Shown: positions 49,985 to 58,764, counted from the first letter of the stretch. The stretch is 64,000 bases of DNA from Pseudomonas cremoris (GCF_014230465.1 NZ_JAAXCY010000004.1:617956-681955); one strand, 5' to 3'. The notes: a model not told the origin generated them from the sequence alone. Made by a program: numbers and translations.

Positions 49985-51019
49985 ATGTTTAATGGAAAAA
50001 AGCTTCTAATCTCGGGTGGCACAGGTTCATTCGGCAATGCCGTGCTTAAACGCTTTCTCAATACGGATATTGCTGAAATTCGTATTTTCAGCCGTGATGA
50101 GAAAAAGCAAGATGATATGCGTAAACGTTATGCCAATAGTAAGCTGAAGTTTTACATTGGTGACGTGCGTGATTATCAAAGTGTCCTGAATGCTACTCGA
50201 GGTGTAGATTATATTTTCCATGCGGCGGCATTGAAGCAAGTACCGTCCTGTGAGTTTCACCCGATGGAGGCCGTAAAAACAAACGTTATCGGAACAGATA
50301 ATGTGCTTGAAGCTGCAATCCAAAATGGCGTCAAGCGGGTGGTTTGCTTGAGTACGGACAAAGCGGTGTACCCCATTAATGCCATGGGTATTTCCAAAGC
50401 AATGATGGAAAAGGTGATGGTCGCCAAGTCGCGTAATGTGGACGAAAGCAAGACAGTTATCTGTGGGACGCGTTACGGCAATGTCATGGCTTCGCGCGGA
50501 TCGGTTATTCCTCTGTTTATTGATCAAATCCGTGCCGGAATTCCGCTTTCAATAACCGACCCCAATATGACGCGTTTCATGATGACTTTGGCGGACGCGG
50601 TTGACCTGGTGCTGTATGCCTTTAAGCATGGCAACAATGGAGATATGTTTGTCCAAAAGGCGCCCGCCGCCACAGTGGAAACATTGGCCCGTGCACTGAC
50701 TATCATGGTTAACAAACCTGAGCACCCGATACAAGTTATCGGGACTCGTCATGGCGAAAAGCTTTACGAGGCACTTTTGAGCCGTGAGGAGATGGCGTGT
50801 GCCGAGGACATGGGAGCTTATTTCCGAGTACCGCCTGATTTGCGCGATTTAAACTATAGTAAGTTTGTGGAGCAAGGCGAGGAAAAGATTTCGCACGCAG
50901 TGGACTATAACTCTCATAATACTGAGCGGCTGGATGTTGAAGGGATGCAACAATTGCTTCTCAAGCTTGATTTCATGCATGCCATTCAGCGTGGTGAGCA
51001 TGCGACGCCCGAGGAGTGA
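49985..51019 (+). CDS. fnlA: UDP-GlcNAc C6-dehydratase / C5-epimerase FnlA (WbjB)
   Basis: 344 residues, an extended SDR: SGGTGSFGNAVLKRFL at about 10-25, FHAAALKQVPSCE, and an active-site region STDKAVYPINAMGISK where Met replaces the usual Tyr, as in FnlA, WbjB and the WbpM catalytic domain. It starts the path from UDP-GlcNAc to UDP-N-acetyl-L-fucosamine. fnlB follows within 3 bp. The three fnl genes form a complete cassette. Confidence 0.93.
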   Translation: MFNGKKLLISGGTGSFGNAVLKRFLNTDIAEIRIFSRDEKKQDDMRKRYANSKLKFYIGDVRDYQSVLNATRGVDYIFHAAALKQVPSCEFHPMEAVKTNVIGTDNVLEAAIQNGVKRVVCLSTDKAVYPINAMGISKAMMEKVMVAKSRNVDESKTVICGTRYGNVMASRGSVIPLFIDQIRAGIPLSITDPNMTRFMMTLADAVDLVLYAFKHGNNGDMFVQKAPAATVETLARALTIMVNKPEHPIQVIGTRHGEKLYEALLSREEMACAEDMGAYFRVPPDLRDLNYSKFVEQGEEKISHAVDYNSHNTERLDVEGMQQLLLKLDFMHAIQRGEHATPEE

Positions 51020-51021
51020 CC

Positions 51022-52140
51022 ATGAAAGTACTTGTTACGGGAGTCAACGGATTTATCGGCATGAACTTGATCGCGCATTTGAACGAGCGCAAGGACGTCG
51101 ATATTTTACGGTTTGCCCGCACAGACAGTCTTCATGAATTACGCGATCGGGTGGCTCAAGTGGACTTCATCTTCCATTTGGCCGGTGTGAACCGCCCGGA
51201 AAAGCAGGAGGAATTTCAAGTAGGCAATACTGATTTGACACGAGCGTTGTGTAATGCAGTTGTAGCCAGTGGGCGTAAAATCCCGCTGTTGTACACCTCG
51301 TCTACACAGGCAGAGCACAATAATGCTTATGGGTTGAGCAAGCTTGGTGCTGAGAGGGAACTTGCAGATCTAGCGTCCAAGCATGGGAGCAGGGTCCACC
51401 TTTTTCGGTTGCCGAATGTCTTTGGCAAGTGGGCGCGCCCAAACTATAACTCTGCCGTTGCGACATTTTGCCATAATATCGCTCGCCAACTACCCATACA
51501 GATTAACGATCCTGCCGCAGAAGTCACACTTGTTTATATTGACGATGTAATCAAGCAGTTCATTTCAGTTATGGATGGCGGGCTTGTTGACCCATCCTTC
51601 CCGGTAATCACGCCCCAGTATCGGGTAACGGTAGGCTGGATAGCGGAACAGTTGAGCGCGTTCCGTAAGAGCCGCGAAAATATGACCACTGAGGCGGTGG
51701 GGCTGGGGTTGGTCAGGGCGCTTTATTCAACCTATCTGAGCTACCTACCTCCTGAGGATTTCACTTATGAAGTCCCCAAGTATCAAGACAATCGTGGCAC
51801 TTTTGTCGAAATGCTCAAGACCCGGGACTCAGGTCAATTTTCTTTTTTTACTGCACACCCGGGAATCACGCGTGGTGGGCATTACCACCACACCAAGACG
51901 GAAAAGTTCCTGGTCATTAGAGGCCATGCGCGTTTCTGTTTTCGCCATATCGTTACGGGCGAGTTTTATGAGCTTTTCACCACCGGTGACGAACCGCTAA
52001 TTGTCGAGACGGTGCCGGGATGGACTCACGATATTACTAATATTGGAGGTGAAGAGATGATTGTTATGCTTTGGGCTAACGAGATTTTTGATAGAGAGAA
52101 TCCGGATACCTATGCCCTCCCTGTTGGCACGAAAGTCTGA
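51022..52140 (+). CDS. fnlB: UDP-sugar C4-reductase FnlB (WbjC) with cupin domain
   Basis: 372 residues. N-terminal SDR half: VTGVNGFIGMNL at 5-16 and the catalytic YGLSK after SSTQAEHNNA. C-terminal cupin half from about 245: RGTFVEMLK, GGHYHHTKTEKFLVIRGHAR. This two-part build is the mark of FnlB/WbjC. It reduces the 4-keto intermediate to UDP-L-PneNAc (2-acetamido-6-deoxy-L-talose). The ATG at 51022 has GAGGAG five bases upstream; the in-frame GTG at 51016 lies within that box. Confidence 0.93.
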   Translation: MKVLVTGVNGFIGMNLIAHLNERKDVDILRFARTDSLHELRDRVAQVDFIFHLAGVNRPEKQEEFQVGNTDLTRALCNAVVASGRKIPLLYTSSTQAEHNNAYGLSKLGAERELADLASKHGSRVHLFRLPNVFGKWARPNYNSAVATFCHNIARQLPIQINDPAAEVTLVYIDDVIKQFISVMDGGLVDPSFPVITPQYRVTVGWIAEQLSAFRKSRENMTTEAVGLGLVRALYSTYLSYLPPEDFTYEVPKYQDNRGTFVEMLKTRDSGQFSFFTAHPGITRGGHYHHTKTEKFLVIRGHARFCFRHIVTGEFYELFTTGDEPLIVETVPGWTHDITNIGGEEMIVMLWANEIFDRENPDTYALPVGTKV

Positions 52141-52160
52141 GTGAGTCAGTAGAGAATCTC

Positions 52161-53291
52161 ATGAATAAGTTAAAAGTCGTTACTGTCGTAGGCACCCGTC
52201 CGGAGATTATTCGCCTCTCCAGAGTGATGGCAGCGCTCGATGATCACTGTGAGCACGTTTTGGTTCACACCGGCCAAAACTACGATTACGAACTCAATCA
52301 GATTTTTTTCGATGATTTGGGTATTCGTAAACCTGACTATTTCCTTAATGCCGCAGGCGCCAGTGGTGCTGAAACAATTGGCAATGTGATTATCGCAGTT
52401 GATCGTGTACTGGCGGAGGTAGTGCCCGAAGCGTTGTTGGTATTGGGAGACACAAACAGTTGTATGGCAGTCATTCCAGCGAAGCGGCGTAAGATACCCA
52501 CGTTTCACATGGAGGCTGGAAACCGTTGTTTCGATATGCGAGTCCCCGAAGAAATTAATCGGCGCATTGTTGACCATACTGCTGATATCAATCTTACCTA
52601 CAGCACCATTGCTCGAGATTACTTGTTGCGTGAAGGTCTATCTCCAGACATGGTCATTAAGACAGGGAGCCCGATGTTTGAGGTGCTTACCTATTATCGT
52701 GAGGGTATCGATAGTTCTGATGTGCTTGAGCGACTGGGCCTGGAATACGGAAAGTTTTTCATTGTTAGCGCCCATCGTGAAGAAAATATAGACTCAGACA
52801 CAAATTTTCTTAAACTTGTCGGCGTACTGAATACTGTAGCAGAGCAATTTGGTTTTCCGGTTGTCGTGTCTACTCATCCCCGGACGCAGAAGAGAGTCGA
52901 TGCGTTGGGTGTGACGTTTCATAAAAATGTTCGCTTGCTGAAACCGATGGGTTTTAAAGATTATAATAAATTGCAGGTTAGTTCTAAGGCCGCGCTTTCG
53001 GACAGTGGAACTATTAACGAAGAATCGTCAATTCTTAACTTTCCTGCCCTGAACCTACGGGAGGCTCATGAACGACCAGAAGGGATGGAAGAAGCTGCAG
53101 TAATGATGGTTGGACTTGAAAGTGGTCGCGTTCTGCAGGCGCTTCAGGTTTTGGAGGGACAGAAGCGCGGTTGCGATCGCAGTCTGCGCTTGGTCAGTGA
53201 TTACAGTATGCCAAATGTGTCCGATAAAATTGTCAGGATTATTCATAGCTACCGTGACTATGTAATGCGCGTTGTCTGGAAAAGGTACTAA
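52161..53291 (+). CDS. fnlC: UDP-sugar 2-epimerase FnlC (WbjD)
   Basis: 376 residues of the WecB family. VVGTRPEIIRLSRVMAALDD, HTGQNYDYELNQIFFDDLGI, VLGDTNSCMAVIPAKRRKIP and MEAGNRCFDMRVPEEINRR match FnlC/WbjD rather than WbpI, which begins IGARPQFIKAS. It epimerises C2 to give UDP-L-FucNAc, finishing the fnl path. It is the only 2-epimerase gene in the cluster. Confidence 0.92.
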   Translation: MNKLKVVTVVGTRPEIIRLSRVMAALDDHCEHVLVHTGQNYDYELNQIFFDDLGIRKPDYFLNAAGASGAETIGNVIIAVDRVLAEVVPEALLVLGDTNSCMAVIPAKRRKIPTFHMEAGNRCFDMRVPEEINRRIVDHTADINLTYSTIARDYLLREGLSPDMVIKTGSPMFEVLTYYREGIDSSDVLERLGLEYGKFFIVSAHREENIDSDTNFLKLVGVLNTVAEQFGFPVVVSTHPRTQKRVDALGVTFHKNVRLLKPMGFKDYNKLQVSSKAALSDSGTINEESSILNFPALNLREAHERPEGMEEAAVMMVGLESGRVLQALQVLEGQKRGCDRSLRLVSDYSMPNVSDKIVRIIHSYRDYVMRVVWKRY

Positions 53292-53296
53292 AAGGA

Positions 53297-54529
53297 ATGG
53301 CTGTTCGCGTTTTGCTTTTAACCCAATGGTTTGATCCGGAGCCCACATTCAAGGGGATGATATTCGCCCGCGAGTTAGTTAAGCAGGGGCTTCAGGTCGA
53401 AGTGGTTACTGGTTTTCCAAATTATCCCGGTGGTAAAATTTACCCTGGATATAAAGTGCGGTTACTACAGCGGGAAGTTATTGATGGTGTGTTTGTTACG
53501 CGCCTGCCACTCTACCCGAGCCATGGTCAAAGCGGTTTGGGGCGTATTTTCAACTACGTAAGCTTCGCAGCCGCAAGCCTGTTTTACGGATTATTTTTAG
53601 CAAAGCGTGCGGATGTTATTTACGCCTATCACCCACCTCTAACGGTGGGCTTTGCCGCTTCAATCATTCGTTTTTTTCGAAGAATCCCGGTAGTGTATGA
53701 CGTTCAGGATATGTGGCCTGATACGCTCCGTGCTACTGGGATGTTTTCCAATGAGCGCGCTTTGAAAATCGTGTCGAAGGGGTGTAAGTGGGTTTATAAA
53801 AGTGTCGATCATATCGCTGTGCTTTCGCCTGGATTTAAACGGCTATTGATAGAGCGTGACGTACCCCGCGAAAAGATTGAAGTTATCTATAATTGGTGTG
53901 CTGAAGATACAATTACTGATAGTGACGGTTCGTTGCCTACCGGTTTCCCCGACTCCAGTACGTTCCGTGTCTTATTTGCAGGTAATATGGGGAAAGCGCA
54001 GGCGCTGGATTCGGTTCTGGAAGCTGCCAGAATTCTACAGGCCAAAAACACCGCTGTGACGTTTGTGTTTTTAGGTGGGGGAGTTGAGGTCGCGAGCCTG
54101 AAAAAGAAAGCTGCAGATTACGAAATTCATAATGTTGTATTTTTGGCCGCGGTGCCTATGTCGCAGGTCGGTAACTATCTAAGTAGTGCTGACGCATTAT
54201 TGGTACATTTGAAAAAAGACCCTTTATTTACAATAACTATTCCATCTAAAACTCAAGCTTATATGGCTGCTGGAAAACCATTATTGATGGCTGTCGATGG
54301 GGATGCTGCGGATTTGGTCTCCCAAGCCCAATGTGGCGTTACAGCGCAATCCGAAGATCCTGAATCAATGGTTATGGCTGTTGATTCGCTAATCGCGGCA
54401 GCACCTATTGACAGGAAAGTGATGGCGGAAAATGGAAGACGTTACTACCGCGAAAATTTATCGCTGGAGAAGGGGGTTCAAGCATTTGCTTCAATCTTCC
54501 ATCAGTTAGCACTGCGTAAAAGGCGTTGA
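53297..54529 (+). CDS. wbuB: GT4 glycosyltransferase, WbuB-like (probable L-FucNAc transferase)
   Basis: 410 residues. The start VLLLTQWFDPEPTFKGMIFA, FPNYPGGKIYPGYK, VYDVQDMWPDTLRATGMF and the final IPSKTQAYMAAGKPLL are those of the WbuB/WbjE group, which adds FucNAc to the first sugar. It stands directly after the fnl genes, 5 bp from fnlC, which supports L-FucNAc as donor. Membrane-associated, cytoplasmic face. Confidence 0.82.
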   Translation: MAVRVLLLTQWFDPEPTFKGMIFARELVKQGLQVEVVTGFPNYPGGKIYPGYKVRLLQREVIDGVFVTRLPLYPSHGQSGLGRIFNYVSFAAASLFYGLFLAKRADVIYAYHPPLTVGFAASIIRFFRRIPVVYDVQDMWPDTLRATGMFSNERALKIVSKGCKWVYKSVDHIAVLSPGFKRLLIERDVPREKIEVIYNWCAEDTITDSDGSLPTGFPDSSTFRVLFAGNMGKAQALDSVLEAARILQAKNTAVTFVFLGGGVEVASLKKKAADYEIHNVVFLAAVPMSQVGNYLSSADALLVHLKKDPLFTITIPSKTQAYMAAGKPLLMAVDGDAADLVSQAQCGVTAQSEDPESMVMAVDSLIAAAPIDRKVMAENGRRYYRENLSLEKGVQAFASIFHQLALRKRR

Positions 54530-54571
54530 TTTTGATAATGGTTTTTTATTGTTTTGCATACGAGGTAGAAA

Positions 54572-55165
54572 GTGCTGAAGCGGTCTATTGATATTGTCGC
54601 CTCATTTTTCGGTCTTTTATTTTTATCGCCGATCATAGCGTTTGTTGCATGGCAGATTAGTCGGAAGCTTGGCTCACCTGTGCTTTTTTGTCAGGTACGT
54701 CCGGGATTTCGGGGGAAGCCTTTCAAGATGATAAAGTTTCGCACCATGAAAGACGCTTTTGACTCTCAAGGCAATGCGTTGCCGGACAGTGAGAGAATGA
54801 CTGCCTTCGGTAGCTTTTTGCGGTCGAGCAGCCTGGATGAACTACCTGAATTGTGGAACGTCTTGAAAGGTGATATGAGCTTGGTCGGACCTCGTCCTTT
54901 GCTCATGGAGTACCTGCCCCTATATAATGCTGAGCAGTTGCGCCGGCATGATGCGCTTCCAGGTGTAACCGGTTGGGCGCAGATAAATGGGCGCAATGCG
55001 CTTAGTTGGGATGATAAATTTAAGCTTGATGTTTGGTATGTAGACAATCAAACGATATGGCTGGATTTGAAAATCGTTTTCCTTACCGTCAAGAAGGTTT
55101 TGGTAAGGGAAGGAATCAGCGGAGACGGTGAAGTGACGATGTCTAAGTTCACTGGGAATGATTAA
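54572..55165 (+). CDS. Phosphoglycosyl transferase, PglC-like (initiating enzyme)
   Basis: 197 residues, the size of the small monotopic phosphoglycosyl transferases. One N-terminal re-entrant helix (SIDIVASFFGLLFLSPIIAF), then FKMIKFRTM, the catalytic Asp-Glu dyad in SSLDELPELWNVLKGDMSLV, GPRPLL and PGVTGWAQINGRN. It moves a sugar 1-phosphate from UDP-sugar to undecaprenyl phosphate and so sets the first sugar of the repeat. The start is GTG with GAGG 8 nt upstream. Its PglC likeness and the pglD-like gene behind it point to a bacillosamine-type first sugar. PAO1 uses the unrelated WbpL for this step. Confidence 0.88.
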   Translation: MLKRSIDIVASFFGLLFLSPIIAFVAWQISRKLGSPVLFCQVRPGFRGKPFKMIKFRTMKDAFDSQGNALPDSERMTAFGSFLRSSSLDELPELWNVLKGDMSLVGPRPLLMEYLPLYNAEQLRRHDALPGVTGWAQINGRNALSWDDKFKLDVWYVDNQTIWLDLKIVFLTVKKVLVREGISGDGEVTMSKFTGND

Positions 55166-55237
55166 TTTTGCCTGTACTGCAGTATTGTTTAAGTGTTCGA
55201 TGTTTATAGTCGTAATGATTTGTGCGGTGGAGCCGAT

Positions 55238-55882
55238 ATGGACGTGTCCAAAAGACTGATTATTGTAGGATTTAGTGGTTTCGGTAAAGAGGTCTATTGG
55301 TTGGCGCGCCGATTGGGCATCACTGTAGTTGGCTTTCTCGATGACAATCCTGCCGTGCAGGGAGTGACATATCGCGACTCCCCAGTCTTGGGCACGGTTG
55401 ACAGTTGGGTCAATTATCCAGACTGTTTGTATGTGATCGCGGTTGGTAGCCCACGAATACGGAAAAAAATATATGAGAATATTGCCGCATCAGGGATGCC
55501 TCAATTTGCGACCTTAATTGATCCTGCAGCAGTTGTTAACAGCGAGTTTGTATCGATCGGAGAGGGTAGCATTATCTGTGCTGGCACGATATTGACGGTT
55601 GATATAGTAGTCGGTGCTCATGTCATTATCAATTTGAACTGCACAATTGGTCATGACGCCGTAATTCGAGACTTTGTTACTGTGGCACCATTGGTTGCTG
55701 TGTCGGGTAATGTCAAGTTATCGGAGTGTTGTGAGGTTGGGACCGGTGCGTCTATTCGGCAGGGTGTAACGTTGGGGCAAGGTTCCATGTTAGGAATGGG
55801 AGGGGTGTTAACCAAAAACGTCGCTGAGAATACCGTCTTTTTTGGGAACCCCGCAAAAGCCTTTAAAACAATAGCTGGTTGA
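55238..55882 (+). CDS. NeuD/PglD-like sugar N-acyltransferase
   Basis: 214 residues from the ATG at 55238, which has GGTGGAG just upstream; a start at 55193 lacks one. An N-terminal Rossmann part (IIVGFSGFGKEVYWLARR, GFLDDN) binds the UDP-sugar. A left-handed beta-helix follows (about 90-205) with the catalytic His in LNCTIGHDAVIRDF. This is the PglD build, which acylates the 4-amino group of UDP-4-amino sugars. The next gene, a 3-hydroxybutyryl-CoA dehydrogenase, suggests that the acyl group here may be 3-hydroxybutyryl and not acetyl. The stop overlaps an in-frame ATG of the next gene. Confidence 0.82.
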   Translation: MDVSKRLIIVGFSGFGKEVYWLARRLGITVVGFLDDNPAVQGVTYRDSPVLGTVDSWVNYPDCLYVIAVGSPRIRKKIYENIAASGMPQFATLIDPAAVVNSEFVSIGEGSIICAGTILTVDIVVGAHVIINLNCTIGHDAVIRDFVTVAPLVAVSGNVKLSECCEVGTGASIRQGVTLGQGSMLGMGGVLTKNVAENTVFFGNPAKAFKTIAG

Positions 55883-55896
55883 TGAGGCGTGCTTTT

Positions 55897-56763
55897 ATGT
55901 TTGATTTAGAGAGGCGCCTGCATGTTGGTATCGTTGGCACCGGTACAATGGGCAAGGGAATAGTTCAAATTCTTGTACAGTCGGATTGCGTTGACTCCGT
56001 TTCCTGGAAAGGACGATCGTCTGAGTCCGTAACCAATGCGTTGGCAGAAATTGAACTTCAGTTTGAACGGTTGGTTAATAAAAAACGCTTGGATGCTACG
56101 CAAGCACGGCACTTCATTAAAAAAATTAAAGTGGTTCGTGATTACTCCGACTTTGAGAATGTCGAGATTTTTATTGAGGCAGTCGCGGAGGATATTGACG
56201 TCAAGCGTTTGGTGTTCAGTGAGCTTTCAAAGGTGTCCAGCGAGAATACTCTGTTGGCATCGAACACATCATCTCTTTCAGTTACCCACCTGGCGAGCTT
56301 AACAACGCATCCAGAAAACGTTGTCGGTTTGCATTTTTTTAACCCCGCACCCGTTATGAAACTCGCCGAAGTCATTGCAGGGCTAACGACCTCCAAGGCT
56401 ACGGTTGCTCGCGCCCTGGATTTTGCTCGTATGCTTGGTAAAGATCCGGTGCTCGTGAATGAGGCCCCGGGTTTCATCGTCAATCGTATGCTCATTCCGA
56501 TGATTAACGAGGCTATTGGTATTCTCGCGGAGGATGTTGCTACGGCGGAGGAGATTGACAAGGCGATGCGCTTGGGCGCAAATCACCCTATCGGGCCATT
56601 AGCGCTGGCTGACCTTATTGGAAATGATGTCAATCTTTCCATCATGGAAACCCTTCATAACGAAACCGGCGATCCTAAATACCGTGCGCACCCGCTTCTA
56701 CGGAAGATGGTTCGCGGCAACCTCCTGGGACGTAAAACAGGACGCGGTTTCTTTTCATACTAA
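55897..56763 (+). CDS. 3-hydroxybutyryl-CoA dehydrogenase-like enzyme in the O-antigen cluster
   Basis: 288 residues from the ATG at 55897 (GAGG 9 nt upstream; an ATG at 55882 would add five residues). NAD motif GIVGTGTMGKGIVQ, catalytic His in VGLHFFNPAPVMKLAEVI, then NEAPGFIVNRMLIPMINEA, all as in Hbd/PaaH. It interconverts acetoacetyl-CoA and (S)-3-hydroxybutyryl-CoA. Such an enzyme is out of place among sugar genes unless it feeds an acyltransferase; it lies exactly between the PglD-like and aminotransferase genes. N-(3-hydroxybutyryl) amino sugars are known in Pseudomonas O-antigens and flagellar glycans. The link is inference. Confidence 0.85.
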   Translation: MFDLERRLHVGIVGTGTMGKGIVQILVQSDCVDSVSWKGRSSESVTNALAEIELQFERLVNKKRLDATQARHFIKKIKVVRDYSDFENVEIFIEAVAEDIDVKRLVFSELSKVSSENTLLASNTSSLSVTHLASLTTHPENVVGLHFFNPAPVMKLAEVIAGLTTSKATVARALDFARMLGKDPVLVNEAPGFIVNRMLIPMINEAIGILAEDVATAEEIDKAMRLGANHPIGPLALADLIGNDVNLSIMETLHNETGDPKYRAHPLLRKMVRGNLLGRKTGRGFFSY

Positions 56764-56782
56764 TTGGGAGCGGTAGCCAGAG

Positions 56783-57961
56783 ATGCTCAATACGCCTTTT
56801 TCTGCTTGGCCTTTTTTCAGCGAAGAAGAGGCCAACGCGGTTCGCGACGTCATTTTGTCAAACAAGGTCAATTACTGGACCGGGCAAGAAACCCGAGAGT
56901 TTGAGAAGGAATTCGCAGCCTGGGCCGGCACGAGCTACGCGGTCGCGCTGGCTAACGGCACAGTTGCGCTGGACGTGGCTCTAAAGGCTTTAGGCATCCG
57001 TGAAGGCGATGAGGTCATTGTTACGCCACGTACTTTTTTGGCGTCTGTGTCTTCGATCGTTAATGCTGGTGCGGTCCCCGTCTTTGCTGAAGTCGACCCG
57101 GATTCGCAAAACATTACGGTTGATACTATCAGGGCAGTGTTTACGGAGCGGACCCGCGCGATTATCTGTGTTCACCTGGCCGGTTGGCCGTGCGACATGG
57201 ACCCAATCATGGACTTTGCTGACAGCCATGCTTTGAAGGTCATAGAGGATTGTGCGCAGGCGCATGGCGCTCTTTATAAAGGCCGTCCTGTTGGGTCCAT
57301 CGGGCATATCGGAGCTTGGTCTTTTTGTCAGGACAAAATCATGACAACCGGTGGTGAGGGAGGGATGGTCACCACCAACGATCGGTCTTTGTTCTTGGAC
57401 ATGTGGTCGTTCAAGGATCATGGAAAAAGTTGGCAGGCGGTCTATGAGCGCGAGCATCCCCCTGGATTTCGCTGGGTACATGATAGCTTTGGTACCAACT
57501 GGCGCATGCTGGAAGTACAAGGGGTCATAGGCCGGATTCAGTTGCGTCGAATGGCGTCTTGGCATCGTAGCCGTATCGCCAACGCCCAGCGTATTTGGTC
57601 CGTTGCTAAAGAGATCAAGGGGTTACGTGTTCCTGATATTCCTGCGCAAATCGTCCATGCGGCGTATAAATGCTACGTATTTGTGAAGCCCAATGAGCTT
57701 CGAGCCGATTGGAGCCGCGATCGAATCCTTGCGGAAATTTCTGCGCAAGGTGTGCCTTGCTATTCTGGTTCTTGCTCCGAAGTCTATTTAGAGAAAGCGT
57801 TCGATGGCACCGGGTGGCGTCCTACCACACGCTTTGAAGTTGCCAAGGAGTTGGGCGAAACGAGCCTTATGTTTTTAGTTCATCCTTCCCTCAGCGCGGA
57901 CGAGATAGATAAAACCTGTGGTGTATTATCCGCAGTGATGCGATCAGCAACCCTAACGTGA
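56783..57961 (+). CDS. DegT/DnrJ/EryC1/StrS aminotransferase (probable UDP-4-keto sugar aminotransferase)
   Basis: 392 residues. ANGTVALDVALKALGI, DEVIVTPRTFLASVSSIVNA, EDCAQAHGALYKGRPVGSIG and the PLP Lys in SFCQDKIMTTGGEGG show the sugar-aminotransferase family. It is not close to WbpE. With WbpM providing a 4-keto-6-deoxy UDP-GlcNAc and a PglD-like enzyme nearby, it should put the amino group on C4 (PglE role). GGGAG precedes the ATG at a slightly long distance. Two hairpins follow the stop. Confidence 0.85.
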   Translation: MLNTPFSAWPFFSEEEANAVRDVILSNKVNYWTGQETREFEKEFAAWAGTSYAVALANGTVALDVALKALGIREGDEVIVTPRTFLASVSSIVNAGAVPVFAEVDPDSQNITVDTIRAVFTERTRAIICVHLAGWPCDMDPIMDFADSHALKVIEDCAQAHGALYKGRPVGSIGHIGAWSFCQDKIMTTGGEGGMVTTNDRSLFLDMWSFKDHGKSWQAVYEREHPPGFRWVHDSFGTNWRMLEVQGVIGRIQLRRMASWHRSRIANAQRIWSVAKEIKGLRVPDIPAQIVHAAYKCYVFVKPNELRADWSRDRILAEISAQGVPCYSGSCSEVYLEKAFDGTGWRPTTRFEVAKELGETSLMFLVHPSLSADEIDKTCGVLSAVMRSATLT

Positions 57962-57977
57962 CTATATTGGATCTTGT

Positions 57978-58000
57978 CGCCTGTCACTTTTTGACAGGCG
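57978..58000. repeat. Perfect 9-bp hairpin after the aminotransferase gene
   Basis: CGCCTGTCA and TGACAGGCG pair exactly around a five-base loop. No T-run follows on either strand. Confidence 0.6.
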
Positions 58001-58021
58001 AAAGTGTTGTGGCTAGGCGGC

Positions 58022-58049
58022 TCACTTCACGGGCTAAGCTGTGAAGTGA
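58022..58049. repeat. Second perfect 9-bp inverted repeat
   Basis: TCACTTCAC and GTGAAGTGA are exact complements with a ten-base spacer, 25 bp before the AspH-like gene. It may be an operator or an mRNA hairpin controlling that gene. Confidence 0.6.
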
Positions 58050-58074
58050 CCAATTTTCTGGCGAGGGAAGTGTT

Positions 58075-58746
58075 ATGAATTCTGGAAGCTTTTTAATTCA
58101 GAAGAATTTTTTTGATCAGGACAAGTTGGTAGCTATTAGAGCGCTTGCTTTAGAGTTGGAAAATAAAAAAACAAGTGTTCACGAAGGTGGCAAGTACGGG
58201 GACATACAGTGGCATAAGATTGAGCTTGATCCAAATATCCATTCATTCATGAGTGAGATTTATAATTTTTTGGGTGCTGAGAAAGACGGCATATGCGTTT
58301 TTTACTATTTGTCGCCAGGCGCAGTCTTGCATCCGCATCGCGATCTGACCGGCGCCTCGAGTAATGCCAGAATTCGATTTCATGTTCCTGTTATCACGAA
58401 TGATCGTGTCTTTTTCAATGTTTCAAAAGAGCGTGTGATTATGGCAGAGGGTGAACTCTGGGCATTGGACACATCTTATTTGCATGAGGTAAGAAATGAA
58501 AGTGATTGCACGCGGGTTCATATCGTCATCGAATGTCCGATTAATAAGAGCGTGAGTTCAAAGCTTCCGGCCAAAAATCTGTCTGGTCGAATTCATGATG
58601 TTTATTTCTTGGTTATTTTGTTATCTAGTTTTGTAAAATCTGTTTTGATTAACATTTGGAGAGACCCAAAATACTTTTTGGCTCAAATGCGGATGATTAA
58701 GAAGTTTGTTGCTTGGCGCGTATTTGGGAAAAAAGATGTAAAGTGA
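58075..58746 (+). CDS. AspH/LpxO-type Fe(II)/2-oxoglutarate oxygenase
   Basis: 223 residues. The facial triad is visible: His88-x-Asp90 in LHPHRDLTG and distal His137 in TSYLHEVRNES, with Arg147 (CTRVHIVIE) placed to bind 2-oxoglutarate. RIRFHVPVITND between them is the usual strand of aspartyl/asparaginyl hydroxylases, the family that includes the lipid A hydroxylase LpxO. A hydrophobic stretch at about 176-196 may anchor it to the membrane. GAGGGAAG gives a strong ribosome-binding site. It sits last before wbpM with its own hairpins on both sides. A hydroxylation of an acyl or amino-acid substituent of the glycan is possible; the substrate is unknown. Confidence 0.8.
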   Translation: MNSGSFLIQKNFFDQDKLVAIRALALELENKKTSVHEGGKYGDIQWHKIELDPNIHSFMSEIYNFLGAEKDGICVFYYLSPGAVLHPHRDLTGASSNARIRFHVPVITNDRVFFNVSKERVIMAEGELWALDTSYLHEVRNESDCTRVHIVIECPINKSVSSKLPAKNLSGRIHDVYFLVILLSSFVKSVLINIWRDPKYFLAQMRMIKKFVAWRVFGKKDVK

Positions 58747-58747
58747 G

Positions 58748-58764
58748 GCGGGCAGCCTGCCCGC
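58748..58764 (+). terminator. GC-rich hairpin after the AspH-like gene
   Basis: GCGGGCA and TGCCCGC form a perfect seven-base stem with a three-base loop, directly behind the stop codon. The following AAAGGTTATTT is not a proper T-run, so termination is uncertain. The next 184 bp up to wbpM hold no gene and may carry a wbpM promoter. Confidence 0.45.

Noticed and set aside
52161..53291. Possible WbpI (UDP-GlcNAc3NAcA 2-epimerase)
   Set aside because: The N-terminus VVGTRPEIIRLSRV and the HTGQNYDYELN segment match FnlC/WbjD, and the gene completes an fnlABC cassette.
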